The notes under the pieces are model-generated. The model had not been told where the DNA came from. It worked only from the letters and a program-made list of their open reading frames with translations, and did no database searches. A program made the position numbers and the translations under genes. A stretch of 43,964 nt of DNA from an uncultured Eubacteriales bacterium (GTDB taxonomy: Bacteria; Bacillota; Clostridia; Christensenellales; CAG-917), in contig URIX01000007.1 of assembly GCA_900547975.1 (NCBI GenBank), positions 1-43,964 on the forward strand, in the 5' to 3' direction. This document shows, one piece after another, positions 1 to 6,516 of the stretch; the stretch's first letter is position 1, and every line of letters starts with the position of its first letter.

Positions 1-62
1 CGCCGCCGTTGCGGCTCCGATTCCGTCTTCGAAATTACACATTCCGTTAATAAGTACGCCTT
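1..62 (-). repeat. R3 repeat, left copy (cut by window edge)
   Basis: Read on the minus strand, this segment matches the right edge of the window (from 43735). The first 25 bases are identical and the following ~37 are about three-quarters identical, including the shared GACGGAA and AGCCGCAA blocks. The copy is cut by position 1. No ORF in it looks real. It is a dispersed non-coding repeat and probably the place where the assembly broke. Confidence 0.8.
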
Positions 63-86
63 AATTAAGTTTTCATTTAGCCGCTT

Positions 87-250
87 GCGTGCGAAGCACG
101 CCATCACCAAGCAAGCACTCGCACGGAATTGCGGCTTGAGTTTTTGTCCGTCTCATTTTGAGAGTAAAGAGGGCTTGCGCGGTTAGTAGAGTGACAAACA
201 AGCGTGGCTCTTGGCGATAGACAAGTCTGTCTGTTGCCATTGCCACAGCG
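87..250 (-). repeat. R2 structured repeat, copy a
   Basis: A diverged copy of the ~180-bp R2 family (others at 30667-30844, 42241-42420 and partly 41471-41533). Read on the plus strand it starts with a perfect short hairpin (GCGTGC gaa GCACGC), followed by the conserved ACCAAGCA, AATTGCGG and GCGCGGTTAG blocks. It ends in a second hairpin region rich in GGC/GCC. The strand given is the one that puts the element downstream of the minus-strand gene that ends at 413, with R1 copy a in between. I see no coding capacity in it. Confidence 0.75.
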
Positions 251-256
251 ACCGTT

Positions 257-412
257 TGTCACAGTTGTTCGCTCAATAGTACGTTTTATTGTAAAACGCG
301 ATATTGAGATGAAGAACAAGGAAGATGCGATTTTTGAACAACGAGCGTACTTAGGCGTACGTGACTTGCGAAAAAATCGCATTTGACGCAGTTGTTCGCT
401 CAATAGCGCGTT
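257..412 (-). repeat. R1 structured repeat, copy a
   Basis: An element bounded by a direct repeat of about 22 bases (plus strand: CAGTTGTTCGCTCAATAG at 264-281 and 391-408). It contains two hairpins. The first pairs CTCAATA with TATTGAG and CGTTTT with AAAACG. The second pairs ATGCGATTTTT with AAAAATCGCAT around an inner CGTAC/GTACG stem. The element ends at the stop codon (413-415) of the neighbouring gene, so it would form that gene's 3' untranslated region. Copy b (8411-8560) has different stem sequences that still pair. Confidence 0.75.
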
Positions 413-1054
413 TTAGCAGCAACGGATGAGGTCGCCACCCATACACTCACAACAACAATCCGCACACCAAAGCGCTTGACAAGCCGAGCAAAGTCCGTCG
501 GCTACGTCGGAATCGCGTTGGGAATAGGTGCGATTGGACGCTTGGTCGGATTTGCCGTAAACGCCTTGCGAGCCTTGCTTGTCGTAGGGACGAGAACCGT
601 CTATTTTCTTTTTGAGGTTGTTCAAGGCACGAGTGTATTTGTCGTTGGACGGGTCCATTTCGATTGCCATTTCGAGTTGTTTTTTGCTGTCGTTGAGCCA
701 GTTTTTCTCATAAAAAACGATGGACTGATAGTAGTGCCATTCCGCTCCGCGATAGGATATTTCATCAAGAGCGCGTTGCGCACCCTCAACGTCCTTGTTG
801 CGAATTGCGTTGCGCACGTTCTCAAACGACGAATCGCCGTCGCCCGTGACGGTTGCGGACTCGTGAGAAAGTTCCATTGCTTGCTGATATGCGTCGTCGA
901 GTTGAGTGAGCATACGCGCCGCTTGCGCGCCCTCGTCGCCCTCGTCGAAAACACGCTCTTGATAATAAGCGCGCTTTTTTTTGTATGCTTCGAGAATTTC
1001 GCTTTGAGATGCGTCCTTGCTTACGCCAAGAATCACAAACGGGTCATTCGGCAT
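413..1054 (-). CDS. J-domain-like protein with TPR-like middle and Cys-rich tail
   Basis: A 213-residue protein. Residues 4-60 read like a J domain (DPFVILGVSKDAS..., then an aromatic/Lys-rich helix II and an LDDAY helix III). The HPD tripeptide that J proteins need to stimulate DnaK ATPase is absent; the loop reads FDEGDEG. Residues 75-150 look like two TPR-type helical hairpins. The last 25 residues hold nine cysteines (189-213) ending in GGDLIRCC, which could bind metal or be lipidated. The start is set by AAAGGAGA six bases upstream of ATG. It overlaps the upstream DUF5685 gene by 22 bp, so the two are translationally linked. I know this pairing as recurrent in Firmicutes but no function for it. 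The stop lies against R1 copy a. Confidence 0.8.
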   Translation of the reverse strand: MPNDPFVILGVSKDASQSEILEAYKKKRAYYQERVFDEGDEGAQAARMLTQLDDAYQQAMELSHESATVTGDGDSSFENVRNAIRNKDVEGAQRALDEISYRGAEWHYYQSIVFYEKNWLNDSKKQLEMAIEMDPSNDKYTRALNNLKKKIDGSRPYDKQGSQGVYGKSDQASNRTYSQRDSDVADGLCSACQALWCADCCCECMGGDLIRCC

Positions 1055-1893
1055 TTATCTTCTCCTTTGAGCAGTCGCTCTAATTGCATCTTTATTCCGA
1101 GATATATTGTGTTGCTCAACACGCCCTCATACATTTTTATGTCCATAGCGTTGTATGAGCCGACCATCTTGTTATAGGTCGAATTGAGCAAAAACGAGAG
1201 TTCATCTGCGTTTTTGGCAAGATAATCTTGCTTTTGTGTGCATTTGCCGTAATTCAGCACGAGCGGATTATATTCGTCGGACTTGCTGTCCTTTTCAACG
1301 TCGTCGACGGCGTCGAGCAAATATATTAGCCTGCCGAGATTGTAGCAAAACGTGTCGATATTGTCATCGGTCTTTATCAAAAGCCTCGTCATATCGCGCA
1401 TAAGCGTTGCGAAAGTATCGGCAACTCGGTCTATACTGTCGCAGTTTTCCTTTTCGAGTTTCCTCAAATCCGAAAAACTTTTTTGCATAATTTCGTCGAT
1501 TTTTCCAAGTCTTTTCGCCGCTTTTTTCTTGCGTGGCGCGAGCATATTTTTGAGTATCGCGCGCGACTTTTTGCCGTCGTATACGTCGTCTTCGAGGTTG
1601 TAGTATACGAGCATAACTGCTATATCGGCAATCTTTTTTGAAAGTTCGTCTGTCTTGACGACCACTTTTTTCTTGCCGTTGTAGGCGCACAACTTACGCT
1701 CGAATGTCACGGGCGTGTTTGTGAGCGAATGCAAAAGCACGTTGTAAAAAGTCACGTCATAGTTGGTGCAAAGTCTCGTAAATTCCGCACCCGTTTCGCC
1801 GAGAGTTTTGCAAAGTCCGCAATAAAAGGATTGGAACACGTTGAAATCCTTGATATACATATTGAGTTTATCGGGAATAACGTATCCGAACAT
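1033..1893 (-). CDS. DUF5685 family protein
   Basis: A 286-residue, mostly helical protein recognisable as DUF5685 by its FGYV..P start, the YCGLCKTLG motif (Cys25, Cys28), the YDVTFYNVLL stretch and the DAVDD...YNP motif near 194-210. Two acidic motifs stand out: an exact DDxxD at 102-106 (DDVYD) and DAVDDVEKD at 194-202, each on a predicted helix. That spacing resembles the two metal-binding motifs of class I isoprenoid synthases. I infer a possible fold relationship only; the family has no assigned function that I know. AGAGG lies about six bases upstream of ATG. It is followed by, and overlaps, the J-like gene. Confidence 0.8.
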   Translation of the reverse strand: MFGYVIPDKLNMYIKDFNVFQSFYCGLCKTLGETGAEFTRLCTNYDVTFYNVLLHSLTNTPVTFERKLCAYNGKKKVVVKTDELSKKIADIAVMLVYYNLEDDVYDGKKSRAILKNMLAPRKKKAAKRLGKIDEIMQKSFSDLRKLEKENCDSIDRVADTFATLMRDMTRLLIKTDDNIDTFCYNLGRLIYLLDAVDDVEKDSKSDEYNPLVLNYGKCTQKQDYLAKNADELSFLLNSTYNKMVGSYNAMDIKMYEGVLSNTIYLGIKMQLERLLKGEDKCRMTRL

Positions 1894-1909
1894 TTTGTTG
1901 CCTCTTTGT

Positions 1910-1937
1910 ATAATAATATACTCTTTGTCTTAAACAA
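1910..1937 (-). promoter_or_regulatory. Candidate sigma-A promoter for DUF5685 / J-like genes
   Basis: On the minus strand TTGTTT (1932-1937) and TATTAT (1910-1915) are 16 bp apart, about 17 bp upstream of the start codon at 1893. The leader would be very short, so other -10 choices in this AT-rich stretch remain possible. Confidence 0.4.
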
Positions 1938-1982
1938 TCCTTAAAACTCGCCGCCGAGTTGCATTGTGCGGATTGCCTAAAT

Positions 1983-3467
1983 TTATGCGGTGATTTCGTC
2001 CGCCACTTCGAGCACGGTTTTCTTGACTTCCGTTCTGTCGATAACTTTGGTGTGAATCTCTTTTGCGCCCTCGAGTTCGAGTATACAATCGGGACATTCG
2101 AGCGCGGTGAGATTGTAAAGTTTGACGACCGCCTTGTACGAATCCCTTTCCCTCGAACCGATTGCGCCGAGCACGTCAATCGGGAATTTGTACGGATTTG
2201 CCGTAGACAAAACGACGGTCGGGGTTTCGTCGTCGGTTTCGCAAGAATAGTCGTTGTACACGCTTGCCGCAACCGCCGTGTGGGTGTCCATAATGTAGTC
2301 GTCGAGGTCAAAGAAGGTGGAAATGGCGTTTTTCGTGTCTTCTTCATCAGCCCAACCCGCGACGAAATTGTCGAGATTCACTTCGTCGAAGTCTATCTCG
2401 AATCTGCCCGTCTTTTTGAGGCTGTCGTAAAGCTTACGCACTTTTTCGTCGTCGCGGTCGTAAATCTCGTATATAAGTCTTTCGAGATTGCTCGACACCA
2501 AAATGTCCATTGACGGCGACATCGTTTTGTAAAACACGCGATTTATATCGTATACGCCGTCGTTGAAAAAGTCGGTGAGCGCGTTGTTTGCGTTGGACGC
2601 AACGATAAACTTTTCAACGGGCAAGCCCATACGATAGGCGTAATATCCGGCAAGTACGTCGCCGAAGTTGCCCGTCGGGACGGCAAAGTTTATTTTGTCC
2701 CCGAGTTCTATTTCGCCGCTGTCCACGAGGTCGCAGTATGCGGATATATAGTAGGCGATTTGAGGCGCGAGTCTGCCCCAGTTTATTGAATTTGCAGAAG
2801 ACATCGCAATGCCTTTTGCTTTGAGTGTGTCTATTGTTTCCTTGTCGTTGAAAACTCGTTTCACCGCCGCTTGCGCGTCGTCGAAGTTGCCTTTTATGCC
2901 GAAAACGTGAACGTTGCCGCCCTCTTGCGTGACCATTTGCAAGCGTTGCATTTCGCTCACGCCGCTAACGGGATAAAACACCGCGACGTGCGTGCCGTCT
3001 ACGTCCTTAAACCCTTCGAGCGCGGCTTTCCCGGTGTCGCCGCTCGTTGCGGTGAGCACGAGAGTTTGCTCGTTTATGCCGAGTTTTTTCTTGCTCGCAG
3101 TGAGAAGATACGGCAAAACGGTGAGCGCAATATCCTTAAAAGCGCAAGTCGGGCCGTGCCAAAGTTCGAGCATATAGAGCCCGTCCTCGACCTTGACGAG
3201 AGGACATACCGCGTCGTCGTCGAAGCGGTTGTAGGCGCGTTTGGCATATCCCAAAAGTTCCTCGAAAGAAAACTCGTCCATATACATAGACAAGATTTTC
3301 GCCGCGCGTTCGGGATAGTCGAGCGGAATGAGATTTTCGATGTCTGCAAGACTTAAAATCGGGAATGACGACGGAACGAAAAGTCCGCCGTCATCCGAAA
3401 TGCCTTTTACGATAGCCTCGCTTGCCGAAATCTCGATTTTTGAGTTTCTAGTGCAAGTGTACTTCAT
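1983..3467 (-). CDS. thrC: Threonine synthase
   Basis: This PLP enzyme converts O-phospho-L-homoserine to L-threonine and phosphate, the last step of threonine synthesis. The N-terminus (KYTCTRN..., GISDDGGLFVP) and the PLP-lysine motif HGPTCAFKDIAL are typical of the family. TATSGDTGKAALEGF and PTGNFGDVLAGYYA form the phosphate-binding loops of the cofactor site. The 494-residue length is normal for the long bacterial form. The frame can be extended to a TTG directly after the upstream stop codon (3488). I chose the ATG at 3467 because family members begin at this point, although neither start has a good ribosome-binding site. It probably depends on coupling to the upstream P-loop gene, which ends about 20 bp before it. 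Confidence 0.93.
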   Translation of the reverse strand: MKYTCTRNSKIEISASEAIVKGISDDGGLFVPSSFPILSLADIENLIPLDYPERAAKILSMYMDEFSFEELLGYAKRAYNRFDDDAVCPLVKVEDGLYMLELWHGPTCAFKDIALTVLPYLLTASKKKLGINEQTLVLTATSGDTGKAALEGFKDVDGTHVAVFYPVSGVSEMQRLQMVTQEGGNVHVFGIKGNFDDAQAAVKRVFNDKETIDTLKAKGIAMSSANSINWGRLAPQIAYYISAYCDLVDSGEIELGDKINFAVPTGNFGDVLAGYYAYRMGLPVEKFIVASNANNALTDFFNDGVYDINRVFYKTMSPSMDILVSSNLERLIYEIYDRDDEKVRKLYDSLKKTGRFEIDFDEVNLDNFVAGWADEEDTKNAISTFFDLDDYIMDTHTAVAASVYNDYSCETDDETPTVVLSTANPYKFPIDVLGAIGSRERDSYKAVVKLYNLTALECPDCILELEGAKEIHTKVIDRTEVKKTVLEVADEITA

Positions 3468-3488
3468 CTTTTTCGTTGTGCATTGCAA

Positions 3489-3902
3489 TTACGCGCGAAT
3501 GAAATCAGGGAAATTTTCCTCGTTTTCGCTCACCGTAACCACGAATTTGGTGTCGGTGTTCTTTGCAATCTCTCTGAGGTCGTCAAAAAAGTCTTTCATC
3601 TCGAAAACGGTTTTGCCGAGCATTCTGTGCGCACCGTCGATGTAGAGCGTTTCGATGTCGTGATTGCCTGCAAGCAAACCTTTGAGGAAGCCGATGAGCG
3701 CTTCTTCGCTTACGGGTGCGTCTCCTCTTTTGAGTTGTTTGGCGTTGACCATACGAACTCTGTAATTGAGAGAGTACATATATCTGTCGGTATCCGTCAC
3801 GAAAACGATGTCGCCTTTTGCGGTTTCAACGTTGTCGTTTGCCATATCGATGATGATTTTCGTTTTGCCCGTGCCTTTGGCACCAGTTATAAATTTTATC
3901 AT
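3489..3902 (-). CDS. Small P-loop NTPase of unknown role
   Basis: A 137-residue protein that starts directly with a nucleotide-binding fold. Walker A is GAKGTGKT (7-14). A Walker B-like strand, LYIDG (86-90), and a later strand, TKFVVTVS, could be sensor 1. The size is that of a minimal single-domain RecA/AAA-like ATP-binding protein, with no partner domain. An in-frame start nine codons upstream exists, but GGAGG four to five bases before the ATG at 3902 decides the start. It is the first gene after a strong promoter and is followed by thrC; nothing links it biochemically to threonine synthesis. I recognise similar stand-alone ATP-binding proteins in Clostridia but no function. Confidence 0.7.
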   Translation of the reverse strand: MIKFITGAKGTGKTKIIIDMANDNVETAKGDIVFVTDTDRYMYSLNYRVRMVNAKQLKRGDAPVSEEALIGFLKGLLAGNHDIETLYIDGAHRMLGKTVFEMKDFFDDLREIAKNTDTKFVVTVSENEENFPDFIRA

Positions 3903-3933
3903 AAGCCCTCCGCTTATATTTATATTCAATTAT

Positions 3934-3962
3934 ATTATATAAAAAAAGTTATCCGATTTCAA
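3934..3962 (-). promoter_or_regulatory. Sigma-A promoter for the P-loop gene and thrC
   Basis: On the minus strand TTGAAA (3957-3962) and TATAAT (3934-3939) are exactly 17 bp apart, about 30 bp upstream of the start codon at 3902. This is a near-consensus housekeeping promoter. Confidence 0.75.
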
Positions 3963-4019
3963 CCCGCAATTTTCAAAAAAGTGCACATTTTTCTATTCGG
4001 CAAAAATTAACGGATAAAA

Positions 4020-5420
4020 TCAGCGATTTTTGCTCTTTGAAAGGAAATATGCGTGTCTTTGAGGGTCGAGCAAAGATATCATAGTGTCGAGTTCGCCGTC
4101 GCTTATGGCGGTGGTGCGTCCCGACGCGTATTCCTTGTCCGCAAATTCTTTGATTCTCGCCACGAGTTCGTCGCCCTTTTGCACCTTTTCTTCGGTGGGC
4201 AACTCGTAGTAGGCGTTTATCCAGTACGCGATTCCCGCAAGCCCGCTGAACGAGTCGACAATCACTCTCGGCGCTCTGCCCAAAATCTTTTCGGTATCGA
4301 AAATGTTGTAAATCTCTTGGTCTTTGAGCATACCGTCGGCGTGAATACCCGCCTTGGTGACGTTGAAGTTTTTGCCGACGAACGGAGTTTGAGGCGGAAT
4401 ATGATAACCCATTTCGTCCTCGAAATAGTCGGCAATCTCGCTTATGACTTCGAGATTCATACCGTTTGTAGTGCCTCTGAGCGACGCGTACTCTATCGCC
4501 ATTGCTTCGAGGGGCGTATTGCCCGTGCGCTCGCCTATGCCGAGCAACGTCGTGTTGACCGTCGAGCAACCGTACAGCCACGCCGTCGCGCTGTTGGTGA
4601 CCGCCTTGTAAAAGTCGTTGTGTCCGTGCCATTCGAGTTGCTCGCTCGGCACTTGAGCGTAGTAGCGAAAGCCGTAAATTACGCCTTGTACGCTTCGAGG
4701 CATAGAAGTGCCGGGATAGGTCACGCCGTAGCCCATAGTGTCGCAAGCGCGGATTTTGATTGGGATTCCGCTTTCTTTTGACAATCTCATAAGTTCGATT
4801 GCAAACGGAACGACAAATCCGAAATAATCCGCTCTCGTGATATCCTCGAAGTGACAGCGAGGCACGATTCCTCTGTCGAGAGCCATCTTGACGACTGACA
4901 AATACTTGTCCATCGCCTGACGACGAGTCATATTCATTTTTTTGAAGATGTGATAGTCCGAGCAACTCACGAGTATGCCCGTTTCCTTGATTCCGAACTG
5001 CTTGACGAGTTCAAAATCCTTTTCGTTTGCGCGTATCCAACTTGTAACTTCGGGAAAATCGTAACCGAGTTCGAGGCACTTTTTGACCGCTTCTTTGTCC
5101 TTGTCGCTGTAAAGGAAAAACTCACTCTGCCTTATGATTCCGTTTTTGCCGCCGAGTTTGTGAAGCATTTTGTAAAGTTCCACAATGTCCTTGACCTTAA
5201 AAGGCTGCATAGCCTGTTGACCGTCGCGGAAAGTCGTGTCGGATATATACAATTCCTTTGGACATTCCATAGGAACATGGCGCATATTGAACGCGATTTT
5301 TGGGATTTTACCGTAGGTAAAAATTTGTCTGTGAAGGTTTGGACGAGCAACGTCTTGCAAGGACGGTTTGTAAGTGTGTTCTTCAAGAAGGTGGTTGCGC
5401 TTGTTGTATTCGACTATCAT
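4020..5420 (-). CDS. Isopropylmalate/homocitrate synthase-family enzyme, possibly Re-citrate synthase
   Basis: A 466-residue member of the HMGL-like (LeuA/homocitrate synthase) family, which condenses acetyl-CoA with a 2-oxo acid. The TIM-barrel motifs are intact: DTTFRDGQQ (61-69, metal and base residues), HGHND (265-269, metal His pair) and GIGERTGN (294-301). The long N-terminus before DTTFRDG, the phrase IIRQSEFFLYS, and the absence of a C-terminal leucine-binding domain match the group that includes Re-citrate synthases of Clostridium kluyveri and Dehalococcoides rather than true LeuA. I infer citrate synthesis from memory of that group, not from a substrate-specific residue. GGAGGG lies just upstream of the ATG. 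It is 10 bp downstream of prfA and probably cotranscribed with it. No leucine or TCA gene is nearby. Confidence 0.75.
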   Translation of the reverse strand: MIVEYNKRNHLLEEHTYKPSLQDVARPNLHRQIFTYGKIPKIAFNMRHVPMECPKELYISDTTFRDGQQAMQPFKVKDIVELYKMLHKLGGKNGIIRQSEFFLYSDKDKEAVKKCLELGYDFPEVTSWIRANEKDFELVKQFGIKETGILVSCSDYHIFKKMNMTRRQAMDKYLSVVKMALDRGIVPRCHFEDITRADYFGFVVPFAIELMRLSKESGIPIKIRACDTMGYGVTYPGTSMPRSVQGVIYGFRYYAQVPSEQLEWHGHNDFYKAVTNSATAWLYGCSTVNTTLLGIGERTGNTPLEAMAIEYASLRGTTNGMNLEVISEIADYFEDEMGYHIPPQTPFVGKNFNVTKAGIHADGMLKDQEIYNIFDTEKILGRAPRVIVDSFSGLAGIAYWINAYYELPTEEKVQKGDELVARIKEFADKEYASGRTTAISDGELDTMISLLDPQRHAYFLSKSKNR

Positions 5421-5430
5421 TTGCCCTCCG

Positions 5431-6516
5431 TCACTCGATGTTTTCGAGCATCTTGTTTTGCACCGCGATTTGAAGCGCGGAAATCATTTCGTCAAGGTCG
5501 CCGAGCATAAACTTGTCGATGTTGTAAAGGGTAAGCCCTATGCGGTGGTCGGTGACTCTGCCTTGCGGAAAATTGTAGGTGCGGATTCTCTCGCTTCTAT
5601 CGCCCGTGCCGACTTGCGCGCGACGATTTTCGGCATATTCCTTTTCCGCTTGCGAACGGTAGAAGTCGTACACGCGGGATTTGAGCACTTTTAGAGCCTT
5701 TTCCCTGTTTTTAATCTGACTTCTTTCGTCTTGGCACTCTACAACTATGCCCGTGGGGATATGCGTCATTCGGATTGCGCTTTCCGTCTTATTGACGTGC
5801 TGTCCGCCCGCGCCGCCCGAACGATATGTGTCCACTTTTATGTCGTTTTCGTTGAGGTTGACCTCTACGTTCTGCGCTTCGGGAAGCACCGCAACGGTTA
5901 CGGTGGACGTATGCACCCTGCCTTGCGACTCGGTTTCGGGAACGCGTTGCACCCTATGCACGCCGCTCTCGAATTTGAGTTTGCCGTATACGCCCTTGCC
6001 CGTTATCATAAACACGAGTTCTTTCGCGCCGCCGAGTTCGGTGTAGTTCATATTGACTTCCTCGACTTTCCAGCGGTTGTTTTCGGCGTAATGGCGGTAC
6101 ATTTTCATAAGTTCCGTTCCGAAAAGAGCCGCCTCCTCGCCGCCCGCGCCCGCGCGTATTTCCATAATAACGTTGTTGTCTTCGTCGGGGTCTTTGGGCA
6201 AGAGGGATATTTTGAGGTCGTTTGCGTCCTTGTCGAGAGCCTCGCGCAAATCGTCGAGTTCCTGCTTTAACAACGACTTCATATCGGGGTCGGTTTCCGC
6301 CGCCGCCATACTCTCGCAATCCTCGAAATTCTGCTTATGCTTTTTGTATACGCCGTAAATTTCGCAAATCGGGGCGAGGTCGGAATGTTCCTTTGAAAGC
6401 GACTTGAATTTCTCTTGGTCGGATATGTTTTGCGGCAAAGACAAAAGATTGCCCACTTCTTCGTAGCGAGCCTCGATTTTGTCTAATTTTTGAAGCATAC
6501 CGTCGGATATTTTCAT
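5431..6516 (-). CDS. prfA: Peptide chain release factor 1
   Basis: RF1 recognises UAA and UAG and triggers release of the finished peptide on the ribosome. The 361-residue length is standard. The catalytic GGQ is at 237-239 (SGGAGGQHVNKTESA). The codon-reading tripeptide PxT is PET (193-195, in RVPETESQGR), and the C-terminal GDRSERIRTYNFPQGRVTDHR is typical of RF1. Its start overlaps the stop of the upstream DUF1385-PrmC gene (ATGA), so the methyltransferase that modifies the GGQ glutamine and its substrate are translationally coupled. The next gene follows after 10 bp. Confidence 0.97.
   Translation of the reverse strand: MKISDGMLQKLDKIEARYEEVGNLLSLPQNISDQEKFKSLSKEHSDLAPICEIYGVYKKHKQNFEDCESMAAAETDPDMKSLLKQELDDLREALDKDANDLKISLLPKDPDEDNNVIMEIRAGAGGEEAALFGTELMKMYRHYAENNRWKVEEVNMNYTELGGAKELVFMITGKGVYGKLKFESGVHRVQRVPETESQGRVHTSTVTVAVLPEAQNVEVNLNENDIKVDTYRSGGAGGQHVNKTESAIRMTHIPTGIVVECQDERSQIKNREKALKVLKSRVYDFYRSQAEKEYAENRRAQVGTGDRSERIRTYNFPQGRVTDHRIGLTLYNIDKFMLGDLDEMISALQIAVQNKMLENIE

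Noticed and set aside
1..412. Short frames on both strands (for example 104-403 minus, 204-386 plus)
   Set aside because: They read through the R1 and R2 repeats, have no ribosome-binding site and show Arg/Ser-rich text typical of random frames.
476..1177. Long plus-strand frames opposite the minus-strand genes, here and throughout the V-ATPase region and the giant gene
   Set aside because: They are shadows created by the codon bias of the real genes; they lack start signals and recognisable domains.
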